From Ziziphus jujuba (taxonomy: Eukaryota; Streptophyta; Magnoliopsida; Rosales; Rhamnaceae): 64,000 nt of DNA. Under the pieces are notes generated by a model, which ran no database searches, was not told where the DNA came from, and saw only the letters and a list, made by a program, of their open reading frames with translations. Location of the stretch: the NCBI RefSeq assembly GCF_031755915.1, contig NC_083383.1:26080501-26144500 (forward strand), read 5' to 3'. Positions within the stretch are counted from its first letter, which is position 1, and every line of letters starts with the position of its first letter. This document shows positions 31,086 to 42,406 of this stretch, piece by piece. Both the position numbers and the translations under genes were made by a program.

Positions 31086-33315
31086 GCACTTTTTTTATTT
31101 CGTATTTTTTAAAATTTTTTATCAATTAAATATAAATTTGATTTTTTTAATATTATAATTTAATTCTTGAAAAGTAGATGGCTCAATGCTGTAGGGTTTA
31201 TACTTCGCCTTATATAAGTCTAAACGTTTAGCTGTTATGCTTTTTCTTTTGAAAATATTTATACCATACAGATTTAAATAATGTTATTTTTTTGGCACAT
31301 AAAAAAAGCAATCTATATTTACTATTAGATATGCTTTAATAATAGAAAATTTTATGGTAAAACCATCGTGACCTCTTGATAGAAAAAAATGACTGTAAAA
31401 TATGTATGTGTTGTGTGTGTGGATATGCATTCATATAATGGGAGATCCAACATATATAAATTTGGTGATATGGTTAATTTTCATAGCGTATGGGAGAGGT
31501 TGCCATATGTCAACCTCAAAAGCATCTCAGCCTTTCTTATTAAAAATGAATAAAACCAAATAGCATATTTGGCAGTTTGTAATTACAATACACAAGGCAA
31601 AAAAATATCCCTAACATATTTTATATAATCTACGTTTTTTCATGTCCTCCATTAACAAGACAATGCAAAACCTGGACTAATCCATATTATTTGTAGAACA
31701 GCCTTTAAAGGCCTCTTGGACTTATTCAAACGGCTATTTCGAAGAACCGGCAAAAACCAGCTAATTCCCCTCTTTATATTGCAATTGGGCATATGCCAAA
31801 AGTACAGTCAGCACGCAACAAGACTACTATACATGCACACATATATAGATTATATTATATTAATATTTTACAAAAATATATAAAATATTTTCATGAAACA
31901 AGGTGGAAAATAGATGATGAATACAAAGAATTGGCAATGACTAAAATTTGCATAAGGTGATGATATATATTTTCTTTTTCAAATGCATGTACATGGAAAT
32001 CATTAGATTATTACTGTTTCTTTTTAATTACCATTAATGAAACATATACAAATTTCTTCACTAATTTGCTGGAAAAGCTGAAACTTCTTGTAGAATTAGT
32101 TAGCTTAATTATATTATATATATGTGCTTCGCTGGCTTTAAAGTTGAAGTATTCAATCGGAGACCAAAATCTCAGGTTAGAAAGAATTAATCAAATTAAA
32201 TTAAAAAGGAATTCAACAGGGCGATCCTTTCAAGTCAAATTACACTTGATACTAACCCATATAGCATATACACGCTAGTAATATGCCTTGGCATATATTC
32301 CAGTTGGAGAATTTTTTTTTTTTTAATTTTTATATTTGTTTGAATTTCTAAGTTTCTAACCAGTTAAAATCTTATCGAATCATGTCATGTGCATTAACTC
32401 TTTGTGAACTATATATACACACACCACATGAAGTTTTTTTATTTTGATTTTGATTTTTTTTTTCTTTCGGTCTTGATAAATTCTGTGTGTATATGTTGGA
32501 AAAAAAAAAAACTAAATATATTTTCTGAGCCATTAATTGTTCACCAAATTAAGTAGTAATTTTATTCACAAGGGTTAATTTTCTAGTTTCTATCAATGTT
32601 GGATTTATAGATGTAATCTTCGGATAAAAGATATGCATGCCTGGCCAATCAGAGAGTCAAATTTGACAAATGGTGGTCTAGCATTTATTTCTGTTTTCTA
32701 CCCAAATTCCAGTCCAATTCCAAGAACGGTAATCTCAGATTACTGTGAGATAAAGTTAGTTGGATAAAACATTATATATATGAGCATCTAGAAGGAAAAA
32801 GAGTGAAGACAATTCCTTGAGGAGGACTTGTTGGATTCCCCATTTTCCCCGCTATTCTTTGTCCAATTCATATGGCATCTTCTTGCATTTCCGTACTACC
32901 AAAGAAATTAAAATCTATCACACATTTCAAAAGCAGATTAATTATTATTAAATTTTTAGTGCAAAAACCATAAATATATATTTCAAAAACATGTTTTCTT
33001 TGCCTAAGACTGATTCTCAAAGAAAAAAAAGATACCCCTCTTGTCTCTCGATCTCAATGTGAAAATAAAATATATAAAAAATGAAAAAGAAAGGGGAATC
33101 AGATCTCTCTCTCTTGTCTATTATTCCATTCAAGTAATGACACAAATTAAAGGAATTTTCATGAAAATTATTCTCTTTGCTATCTACTTCCCCCTTCCAT
33201 AAAAAGTTCATTCATAATACTATCTTTTCCCTCTTGATCATACTACTGAATCTCCTAGATAAAATAAATCACTCCCTCTTTCTCTCTTTCATTTTCTCCA
33301 GCTGATCCTTTAGAT
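31086..33315. other. Intergenic region upstream of the GRAS gene
   Basis: No coding sequence is recognised. The last 100 bp before the GRAS start are pyrimidine-rich (CTCCCTCTTTCTCTC), as in many plant 5' UTRs. Several TATATAA-like words occur, and no single TATA box can be picked out. Confidence 0.45.
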
Positions 33316-34761
33316 ATGGAAGAAATTGATGAGGAAAAGCTTTTGAATCTCAGCCTAGCAATTGTTACAGATTCAGGTGGTAGTGTGGAGAGGAAAAGGA
33401 AGAGAATAAGAAGGGAATTTGGTTATTCAAGTAGTCCAAATTTATTTTCATATCATGAAGGTTTTGAAGGGAAGATCTTCAGGCTTCTTCAACAAAGAGA
33501 ACAAATGCTGAAACTTGACCATAAGAGGAAAGGACTAGTTCATGAAGACGGAAAAGGCCTCCATTTGATCCATCTCTTGTTGGTAACCGCCAGCGCGATC
33601 AACGAAAACAATGTCGAATTGGCCTTGGAGAATCTCAACGAGCTCTTTCAAACTGTGTCCTTGAATGGAGATTCTGTTCAAAGGGTAGTTGCTTATTTTG
33701 CTGATGGTTTGGCTGCCAAGCTTCTCACGAAGAAATCACCATTCTACGAGATGATCATGAAGAAACCGACGAGCGAGGAAGAGTTTCTAGCTTTCATGGA
33801 CCTCTATAGGGTTTCTCCATACTACCAATTCGCTCATTTCACAGCTAACCAAGTGATCATCGAGGCATTTGAGAAAGAAGAAGAAGAGAAGAACAACCGT
33901 GCATTGCACATAATCGATCTCGATGTCTCTTATGGATTCCAATGGCCTTCTCTCATTCAATCACTTTCCGAAATGGCAAGCAGAGGAGGAGGCAACAACC
34001 GGATATCTCTACGAATAACAGGGTTCGGAAGAAGCTTAGAGGAACTCCGCGAAACGGAGAACAGGCTGGTGAGCTTCTCGAAGGGTTTTCTGAATCTAGG
34101 ATTCGAATTCCATGGATTGTTAAGAAGTAATAATAATTTAATGATGGTGGACAACATTATAAGGAGGAAGAGAAACGAAACGGTTGCTGTGAATTTAGTC
34201 TTTCATTTGAATACATTGGATAGCATTTCGAAGATATCGGAAACTTTAAAAACCGTTCAATCTCTTAATCCTTGCATTGTTGTCATGGTTGAGAAAGAAG
34301 GAAGTAGAAATCCAAGAAGTTTCTTGTCAAGATTCATGGAGTCTCTACATTCTTTTGCAGCCATGTTTGATTCTTTGGATGATTGTCTTCCATTGGAGAG
34401 CTCGGAGAGATTGTGCATTGAGAAGAATCATCTTGGGAAAGAAATAAAAAGCATGCTCAATTATGAAAAAGATGATGATCATGAAAAAATACCAAATTGC
34501 CTAAAATATGATCAAAGGATAGAGACATCATGGAAAGCAAGAATGGAGAGTCATGGTTTTGAAGGGATTAGATTGAGCTCCAAGTGTATGATTCAAGCAA
34601 AACTTCTGTTGAAAATCAGAACCCATTATTGTCCTCTTCAATTTGAAGAAGAAAATATTGGAGGTTTCAAGGTTGTTGAAAGAGATGATGGAAGAGCTAT
34701 TTCCTTGGGATGGCAAGATAGATATCTGCTTACTGCCTCCGCATGGCACTGTGGAAGATAG
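33316..34761 (+). CDS. GRAS-family transcriptional regulator, single exon, 481 residues
   Basis: The ORF is intact and intronless, as most plant GRAS genes are. The N-terminus is short and acidic with a basic KRKRIRR cluster (about residues 26-33) that could be a nuclear signal. The GRAS domain follows: leucine-rich region I (GLHLIHLLL, from about residue 82), the VHIID-equivalent LHIIDLD (about 197), a leucine-rich region with LRITGFG (about 231), a PFYRE-like part, and a C-terminal SAW motif ending ASAWHC. GRAS proteins act in the nucleus, usually through partner DNA-binding factors. The DVSYGFQWPSLIQSLS signature recalls the RAD1/NSP2-side clades rather than DELLA (there is no DELLA or TVHYNP motif), but I would not assign a subfamily. 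The start is the first ATG after the pyrimidine-rich leader. Confidence 0.92.
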   Translation: MEEIDEEKLLNLSLAIVTDSGGSVERKRKRIRREFGYSSSPNLFSYHEGFEGKIFRLLQQREQMLKLDHKRKGLVHEDGKGLHLIHLLLVTASAINENNVELALENLNELFQTVSLNGDSVQRVVAYFADGLAAKLLTKKSPFYEMIMKKPTSEEEFLAFMDLYRVSPYYQFAHFTANQVIIEAFEKEEEEKNNRALHIIDLDVSYGFQWPSLIQSLSEMASRGGGNNRISLRITGFGRSLEELRETENRLVSFSKGFLNLGFEFHGLLRSNNNLMMVDNIIRRKRNETVAVNLVFHLNTLDSISKISETLKTVQSLNPCIVVMVEKEGSRNPRSFLSRFMESLHSFAAMFDSLDDCLPLESSERLCIEKNHLGKEIKSMLNYEKDDDHEKIPNCLKYDQRIETSWKARMESHGFEGIRLSSKCMIQAKLLLKIRTHYCPLQFEEENIGGFKVVERDDGRAISLGWQDRYLLTASAWHCGR

Positions 34762-34937
34762 ATACATATAGATACATATCTCTATTTATATATTTTTCTC
34801 TAACACAATATTAATTCATCAGTGTTTTTGTGACTTCAATAATATTAATGAACTTTTTTCTCTGGAGAAACAGATAATTATTAATGCTAAAGATGATTGA
34901 AATGTTGTTTAATTTGCCATTTTCTTTTACGAGTTTC

Positions 34938-35115
34938 ACCACAACAAAAAGATGCTATATACGAAACAAGCCATTTTAGGTAATACAACGGCCATTAAAG
35001 GAACCGTTGTGTTGAACAAGAATACGATGGTATGCAACTGGTGGGTTGGTTATATACGACGGCCACGAGAGCCGGTCATATTTATCTACTACATACGATG
35101 GGCTGAGACGAGCAA
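34938..35115. mobile_element. Probable CACTA (En/Spm) terminal fragment
   Basis: It begins caccacaacaaaaa, close to the CACTACAA-type terminus, followed by subterminal motifs of the tatatacgacggcc and acatacgatggg kind seen in plant CACTA derivatives. The other end is missing: the hAT terminus starts immediately after, so the CACTA sequence was probably cut by it. Confidence 0.45.
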
Positions 35116-35198
35116 GGCCGGCTTAAACGCACAGGCAACTAAGGCATATGTCTAGGGCCGCCGTTTTAATGGCCCCTTAAAAAATATTTTTGCTATAT

Positions 35199-35560
35199 AT
35201 ATATATATATGTATGTATGTATTTATTAAATAAGATAAAATTATTAATTTATTTTTGAAACATAAGAAGTTTAATTTTAAATTATCTTTAATTGATCCCT
35301 TATTATTATAATTATCTTTGATTATGTTTATCTTTGGATAAGAACATCAATCAAGTCTAATTAAAAAAAAATTTATATACATATGTATTTATTAAATAAA
35401 ATATAATTATTAATTTATTTTAGAAACATAAAAAATTGACTTTACTAGAATTCTAAATTATCTTTAATTGATCATTTATTACTATAATTATCTTTTATTA
35501 TTTTTATTTTTAAAAAAGAACGCCAATCAATCCAATTAAAATTTTTTGTATTCTATTTCT
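35199..35560. repeat. Tandem duplication of about 185 bp in the hAT leader
   Basis: Two units each run from tgtatttattaaataa through aattattaatttattttgaaacata-like sequence and atctttaattgat to ccaattaaaa. They are diverged. This shows that the leader had undergone tandem duplication independently of the viral insertion. Confidence 0.65.
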
Positions 35561-35655
35561 ATAATTAATTAGATTTTAATGGTAAAATAAGAGAAGAATA
35601 CATGTTAAATATGTCTTTTATTTATGCATCAGTTTATGCGTTTTTTTTCTTTTTC

Positions 35656-35850
35656 ACTTCCTTTCTTCTATTCTCATTCATTCATTTTTTATATTTGTTT
35701 AATTTTTAATATCCATCCTACATAATTTGCAATTCTAACCCAGAGGGCTTCAAAATAAAAAGATAATCTCGTTAGTTGCTATTTATTTTAATGAAATTAC
35801 ATTCATTCTCCTAATATATATATGTACATATATATTTATATATATGTATA
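35656..35850 (+). repeat. Direct repeat A, left of the viral insertion
   Basis: It runs from acttcctttcttct to a TA-rich stretch and matches 42977-43165 on the other side of the viral insertion with roughly 10% difference by eye. It ends in the TA microsatellite where the viral sequence begins. Confidence 0.8.
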
Positions 35851-35862
35851 TATATATTATTA

Positions 35863-36018
35863 ATATTCTATAATTTTATACTTATTTAATTAATTGTTTT
35901 CTTGGCTGGCTTTGCCACCTCATCTATTTACTCTTATTTACTTCTGCTCATTTATTTACTTCTACTCTGCTATTTCATTCTTCTCATAACACTCTTTACT
36001 TTTCTTCCCCTGTTGGTA
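35863..36018 (+). repeat. Viral terminal repeat, left copy (156 bp)
   Basis: It is identical in length to 42815-42970, with no gaps and 5 differences. At all five the left copy has T or A where the right copy has C or G, three of them at CpG. It ends tgttggta, five bases into the primer-binding site. Confidence 0.92.
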
Positions 36019-36026
36019 TCAGAGCC
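36014..36026 (+). promoter_or_regulatory. tRNA-iMet primer-binding site of the pararetrovirus
   Basis: TGGTATCAGAGCC follows directly on the left terminal repeat. In caulimovirids this site is nucleotide 1 of the circular map and the start of minus-strand DNA synthesis. Confidence 0.92.
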
Positions 36027-36310
36027 ATAAGTGTTTCGATCTATATCTTACTACTTTCATTTAGCACCCATAGAGTGTTATATCTGCTTAATCAATTCAG
36101 TTTCTTGTTTACTTTCTTTATCTTTATTCCCTTTGATTTACTTTTGTTATATTGTTCCTTTCTAAACCTTGCTGAACAGTAATCATTCCAAGTCTGAACA
36201 ATAAGTCCCAGGAGAGGCATGAGAGGATGTCAGTTTGAGAGGTCTAGGAATAGGATGGAAAAATATCAGTAAAAGTAAATTTAAGCGGTTAAAGCTTTAG
36301 AAATTAAAAT

Positions 36311-37104
36311 TTGAAAATGGATAGGTTATTTAAATCTAATTCTTCCACTAGTTCTAGATCATCACTTAATGGAAATCAAATACCAGACATAATCAATGAA
36401 GAACATTATAGTTTTCCTTCTAATGAATCAATCAATCCCGACTGGAATATTCCTCCAGTTTCACCTAGTGAAATTTATCATATAAAACTTGGTCTTTATC
36501 TTCATTTAAAAGTAAATCACATATTAAAATAGTTGAACAAATTTATACAATCAACAAAGATCATGAAACCTGCCAAATAATTAATAAAGATAACATTAAA
36601 AAACATATACAAGATGGTCACCGTTTCCTACACATAGGATTAGTTCAAATTGGAATCAAACCTCTTACAAAATTAGGAACCAATTCATCTATACTACTAT
36701 GTCTTCGAGATGCTAGTTTTAAAAACTTTAATGAAGGTGTCTTTGAAGTCGTAGAAACCAGTTTATGTAATGGTTCTGTTCATTTTGACTGTTACCCAAA
36801 TTTTCCAGTCAGCTTAACAGATCTATGCATACTAAAAGTCTTAACTGTCAATCTAAAAACTTTGGGTTATAACTTCGACGAAGGTCGTCAACCCTTAGCC
36901 CTCATCTACAAACTCCATTATAAAGTCTCAAGAACTAATATGAATTTTAAAGCTAAAAAACATAATGCTAAAGGTCATACCATGTTAATCCAGAGTCAAT
37001 ACAAAGATCTAAATATCAAAATCCCTAAAATGATCAAATGGTCAGATGTCAATTTACCCTCTGATTGGGTATTAACTGATGTCCGAAGTCCATCCCCTAT
37101 TTAA
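36311..37104 (+). pseudogene. Pararetroviral movement-protein region, broken
   Basis: The first ORF starts at 36311 with a serine-rich N-terminus and stops at 36532 after a frame change. The next readable frame carries the 30K-superfamily core as seen in badna/floren-type caulimovirids: HIGLVQIGIKPLT, ILLCLRDA, and FDCYPNFPVSLTD, then YNFDEGRQPL (36862-). Movement proteins carry virus through plasmodesmata. A stop codon at 37102-37104 separates it from the coiled-coil part, which stays in the same frame, so a single fused polyprotein was the likely ancestor. Confidence 0.75.
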
Positions 37105-37260
37105 AATATTTTAACCAACATTGAGTTCATCTTACATTTTGAAGATGGGTTAGTAAGAATCACCTTTGATAGACAACCTAGATCTAATCAACACTTAGGA
37201 GAAACCTCCTCAAGACGGTCTTTTAATAAACCAATTATTGAGTCAATATCTTGTGATAAT

Positions 37261-38142
37261 ATGTCTAGAAGTGATCAAGAAATCGACAAAGATTTACAAA
37301 GAATTAAAATCCAAGACTTAGAACAACAATTACACAAATTAAGATTAGAAAATGAAATTAAAAATCTCAAATTAAAATCAATTCACAACACTGGACAGGT
37401 TAGTCAACCTCGTTACAGTGATGAAAAAATACAATCACTTCAATCACCCATAGCCTCAGATTTCATAGATCCTCAATTAAACACACTAAGTGCAACCTTC
37501 AAACCCCATTGGAAACAATTAAATCAAGAAATGACGTCAGATAAAAATCATGAAAAATTAATAAACTATAGAAGGTCACACACTAAAGAACAGAAAGAAC
37601 ATATTTGCCAAAGCTGGAAACAGTTAATGTTACAACTTAAATTTGATATACAATTTTTTGATTTTCTCAAAAAATATTATTATCCATTAAAAAATTTAAA
37701 AACCTTAACAAAAGAAAAATGGATTAAATCATATCAATCAACACTTTTGTCTAGCCACGCTCCAGTTGAAAAAATAATTATTCCCCATTTAAATAATCAA
37801 GTCATAGCCTCACCATTTAAAACTTTCACTCATGAAAGCAAAGATTTAATTAATGAAATTAGAAAAGTAATTGAACAAAATAATTACACAAATCAAAGTA
37901 TTATTACAGTAGGCAAACAACTAGATAAAATAGAAACCAAAATTGATAATTCCTCTAAAGAAGAAATTAAAGCACCACTTATAAAATTTCTAGATATTAC
38001 GAAAATTCCAACCCTTCCAAATAAAACAAATCAACTCAGTCAACTCTTAAAACAATTACAATTAAAAACATCAACTTCCAAAAATGAAGCCTCCTCTTCC
38101 AATCTCGCTACCATTAAAAATCAAAATTTATCTGATACATAA
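37261..38142 (+). pseudogene. Pararetroviral polyprotein, coiled-coil / pre-capsid part
   Basis: The 293 codons from the ATG at 37261 begin with a strong heptad pattern (QRIKIQDLEQQLHKLRLENE), a coiled coil like those of caulimovirid virion-associated regions, then a lysine-rich stretch without a recognised motif. The frame is continuous with the movement-protein region upstream and the capsid region downstream, with stop codons between. Its role (assembly or capsid linker) is inferred from position. Confidence 0.6.
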
Positions 38143-39273
38143 TCAAATCAATCTTTATTAGATAATCATCTTAATAGACTTAAAAATCAAAAACCACGAT
38201 TTAATACATTTAAATAATGGAATACTAAACCCTTGCCTCCAGAATTTTAGGAATCAAATCCTAAAAATCAATTCTCTATCAGTTCTGATAAATTATACGA
38301 ATGGAATATAGATGGATTAAAAGAACAAGAAATATTAAACAAATTACATCACATGTCCATGGTTGCTAATAGTTATTTTACTAATCAAAACCTTCCCCAA
38401 CCTGAAATTATTGAATTATTAGTCACAGGTTTTACCGGTACTTTACATTACTGGTGGGAAAAACATTTAACAGATCAATCTAAATCAGAAATCATTTATG
38501 CTCATAAATTTGATTAAGAATGATTCCCAATATTTAATGAATCAATAGGTCAAGGTGTCCCAGATGGTGTCAATACCTTATTAGCCACAATAATCAGATA
38601 TTTTATAGGAACCCTTACAGCTGTCACAGAAAGAATCCATAGTCAATTAACCAATTTACATTGTCTAACCCTTAGTGATTTCGAATGGTATGTACAAACA
38701 TTGACCACCGGAATTATGATGAGAGACGATAGTAATCAACCCTTTTGGAAAGAAAAATTTACTAATGGTTTACCCCAATTATTTGGTAGAAAAATCAGAA
38801 ATATATTAAGTAATGATAGTGGTCACATAGACTACGATTCATTAACTTATGGAGATATGGTTTCAATAATCAAAAAAGAAGGATTAAAAATGTGCACTAA
38901 TATGAAAATAGCAAATCAACTAAATATGATAAAAGAAAAACTAAATACAAATTAGGAAATTTTGTCAACAATATGGTCTATCTATGATAGCACCCTCTAG
39001 GAGAAACAAAATCAAAAAAAAATCACATAAGAAAACTTTTCGAAATAATAAATATTCACATCATAAAACTTATTACAAAACCAATAAGTTTAATAAAAAA
39101 CTTTTCGAAATAATAAATATTCACATCATAAAACTTATTACAAAACCAATAAGTTTAATAAACTCAATTCTGACAAATTCTACAAATAAAATAAATATAA
39201 AAAAAATTCAAAAGATAAAACTAAAATCAAATGTTTGAAATGTAATAAATTTGGTCATTTTGCCAACGAATGC
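38143..39273 (+). pseudogene. Pararetroviral capsid region with CCHC zinc knuckle, broken
   Basis: In the frame of the upstream part, with several in-frame stops, the reading shows capsid-like patterns: HYWWEKHL and FWKEKFTNGLPQLFG, as in caulimovirid and gag-like coat proteins. A frameshift comes with the 65-bp duplication at 39035-39164. The zinc knuckle at 39232-39273 is complete: C-x2-C-x4-H-x4-C in CLKCNKFGHFANEC. The knuckle would bind the pregenomic RNA. An acidic Ser/Asp/Glu-rich tail follows. Confidence 0.72.
39035..39164 (+). repeat. 65-bp tandem duplication inside the capsid region
   Basis: The block with cttttcgaaataataaat and accaataagtttaataaa occurs twice, 65 bp apart, nearly without differences. 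Because 65 is not a multiple of three, the duplication shifts the reading frame before the zinc knuckle. Confidence 0.85.
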
Positions 39274-40208
39274 AAAGTTAAGCAAACAATCAAACAATTA
39301 GAAATTCCAGAAGATTAAAAACAAAACTTAATCAATGTCTTAGGAATTCACAACACAGATAGTGAACATAGTGAAAATAATATTTACACTGAATCAAGTT
39401 CTGACGAATCAAGTATTCACTCTGAAACCACTAGTGACACAGATAACCCTAATATTACTTTAGGATGTTTAGATGCCTGTTGTCTTGATACCTGTTGTAA
39501 TAAATCAGTTAATGTATTAACCAATTCTACTAACGATGAAGATACAATCTTAGAATTACTTAACAAATTAGAAAATCTTGATGAAAGGATAGAATACATG
39601 AGAAAATACAAAAAGCTCATCACTGATAATCACAAAGACACAAATCAACTTAATAAAAGTACTCAAAAAATCTATTTAACAGAAGCCTTACAAACTTTTA
39701 ATAAATCAAAAAATAAACATATAACTGTTCAAGATTTACAATCAGATACTTAAACAATTAAGTCCGAAATTAAGGAATTAAAATTGGAAAATCATTTAAT
39801 CAAACACCAATTACAATTTATTTAAGAAAAACCCCAGAAACTTATTCCAAATCAACGAAAGAAGGATCTTCCCATGATAATTGTTTAGCTTCAATTCAAA
39901 AAATCAAACTTAGAAAATGGCACATAAAAATCACAATAATCATTAAAGATTTTCACTTAACGACAATTGCACTTTTAGATTCAGGTGTAGATTTAAATTG
40001 TGTCCAAGAAGGTCTCATATCTAGTAAATATTATACAAAAACTAAAGAAAGATTAAACTCCGCTAATGGAAGTAAAATGGATTTACAATATAAAATTAAT
40101 CATGCACATATTTGTCATAATAAAATTTGTTTCAAAACATCGTTTGTCCTTGTTAGAAACATGACAGATCAAGTTATTTTAGGTATTCCCTTTCTCTCTT
40201 TGTTATAG
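39274..40208 (+). pseudogene. Acidic linker and retroviral-type aspartic protease, broken
   Basis: After the zinc knuckle comes an acidic region with a cysteine cluster (CLDACCLDTCC, near 39467-39500). Then the protease: active-site LLDSGVD near 39973 (D-S-G, a variant also used in retroelement proteases), and the second conserved block VILGIPFL near 40173-40196. The enzyme would cut the polyprotein. Reverse transcriptase should follow within about 100-150 codons in a complete caulimovirid, but the reading ends at a stop at about 40208 and the next 290 bp have no RT motif. Confidence 0.7.
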
Positions 40209-40502
40209 GGTTTGATTTGTCATAATAATCAGTCACCCCTTAGGTGAAAAGGTCAAATTTGATTTCTTACTCCAATGAAATAATGTTCAGATCCTATAAG
40301 ATCAATCTATTTCGAAAACACTTAATCAAATCCAAACTAATCATCTTCTTTCCTCTTCCTTTCCTTTTTTCCCTATTCTACCTTATTTTCCCATTTCCAA
40401 TCTTTTACTCATATTTTTCAACAATTAAAATTTTATTTCCTACTATATGTAAAATTTTTCATATTTTCAAAATATCTTTTCTATAATCATTTTCATTACA
40501 GC

Positions 40503-42317
40503 ATGTCTCGCCCACTTGTTTACATGATAATCAACAACAATTCTGTTTCAATTTGGAGTGGAGAAATTGAAAAAAAAATTTCCTAACCCACTTTGAATTA
40601 GATATTCCCCAAAGAACCTTAATCAACTCTGTGTGGAATACTGCACAGTTTGAATCCACAGATCAAAAATCAGATTTTATTCATGCCTTAAATAACCTTT
40701 GCTTTTACTTACAATCAATTCGCCAAAAGCCTAATAGTCAATATTTCTCCCATAATATTCTATTCACTGGCCCAAATAGCCCATGAAATTGCTGGTCAAA
40801 TCAATACCCAATATAGAGGTTATTAAAGCCTCAGAGAAGCTCTTAAAATCACATTCAAAGAATTAGGTCCCCAAGCCTTTATTCATCCATGGTTCAGAAT
40901 GGACCCAGAGTTCTCCAAAACACTCTGTCTTGTCCAAAAAATCACCTCTAATCAAGCCTCCAGTTCACAATCTACCCATAGGATGCAACAATCCCATTCT
41001 TTTCTAAACACTGTTCTTATTGATCCACATAATCGCTATGCTTATCTTACCCCACACCAGAGCTCATTTGACCTTCTTCACAATCCATATTTAGACCACC
41101 CTTTGGGTGCCCAAGTTAATCAACTCCAGCATGAAAAAAGATGTTTAGAACATCAAATTCAAACCCTACTTCATAACAATGCCATTCACCAAATCCACAT
41201 TAATCACCTCCAAAAAGATTTAGATTATTTGACCAAAAAACAAAAACAACCTTTAAATCAAACCCAAGGATCCACCAGTCATACCTTTTATTCTTCCATA
41301 CTTCCAATCAAATCTCACACCTTACCATGGAATCCTGCCCGTATTTTTTTCTATCCAAATCAATGGTTACAATAAGCTGGCTTACCCAGTGAAATCATTT
41401 CCCACGTCTGGAAAATAAAAAAGAAACAGTTCTATGAAGAGTTTAGCTTTCTCCAAAGAATGCCCCTCTCGTTCGTAGAATTCCCCCATACTTGTCCTTG
41501 CGGGATGTATGTATACACTGAAGCTGCTTTACACCCCTCTAATAAAAAATGTACTATATGTGATCCTACTACAATCTCATGTAATCACGTCGGCTGCAAA
41601 TATGAAATCAGTTATGCCATCCACCGAGTTGGATTGTATGCCCCAACCTATCATAATTTCATATTTCAAGGTAAAACCATCACATGGGCCAAATTATTCG
41701 ATTGGAGATTAATTGGCACCATCATATTCACCCACACAAATCAAGCCCAAAACTGTACTGAATTATTAAAAATGGTCATCACCTGTCTCTTCCTACCTCA
41801 TCATTATAGTCCCCTTAAATAAGGGTATATTGCTGTTTACATCACATCCACACCTCCTGAATGGATCCGTGGATGGGAGCCAGCAAGACACCTAATCACT
41901 TTTGAAAAATCAAAATATGCTACTAATCGCCTCAGACAAGATGAAGAAGTCCGCCAATGCTCTAATCCTATTGCAAAACAATTACGCCATTGGAGAACTG
42001 CTGTCTTTGGTGACAATTTTAATCTCCAAGGAATTAACCAAAAATATTTCCTAGCTAAAGAAAATCAATATACAAAACTATATATTCATACTAATTTCAG
42101 ATTTGTCTGGAATGATGTCTTTGCCTCTTTCCACTACAAGATAATGTATCCAGACCTTGCTGCTATTTACCACAAGATGTTCAAAAAACACAGAATTATT
42201 AATCCTGAAAACAATCAAGATTTAGAAGAAGACATAAAAATTGATCAAGACGAAGACGATGCCTACCAATTTGGCGACGAAGAAGCTTTCAATATTGACA
42301 ACATAATGGAAGGCTGA
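40503..42317 (+). pseudogene. Second long viral ORF, function unknown
   Basis: It begins at ATG 40503 and runs, with a frameshift near 40585, breaks near 40780-40830 and stops at about 41373 and 41820, to the stop at 42315-42317; the ancestor would be about 600 residues. Visible parts: an N-terminal globular part, a coiled coil (about 41110-41250, LQHEKRCLEHQIQTLL), a Cys/His cluster (about 41485-41620, CPCGMYV, KCTICD, CNHVGCKY) that could bind zinc, a tryptophan-containing part (PPEWIRGWEPAR) and a very acidic C-terminus. It carries no RT YxDD box, no RNase H and no protease. It resembles my memory of the extra ORF of some florendoviruses, but I cannot assign a function. Confidence 0.6.
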
Positions 42318-42406
42318 GTCATAATCAACATCAGGAATCTCTAACAGTGCAGAGTTGCTTTCAGAATTCCACTCACAAGAGCAGATCGCGATAGTACTAT
42401 TCAATC

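Noticed and set aside
40206..40502. A hidden reverse transcriptase start after the viral protease
   Set aside because: All three forward frames were read; they give T-rich hydrophobic text and no conserved RT block.
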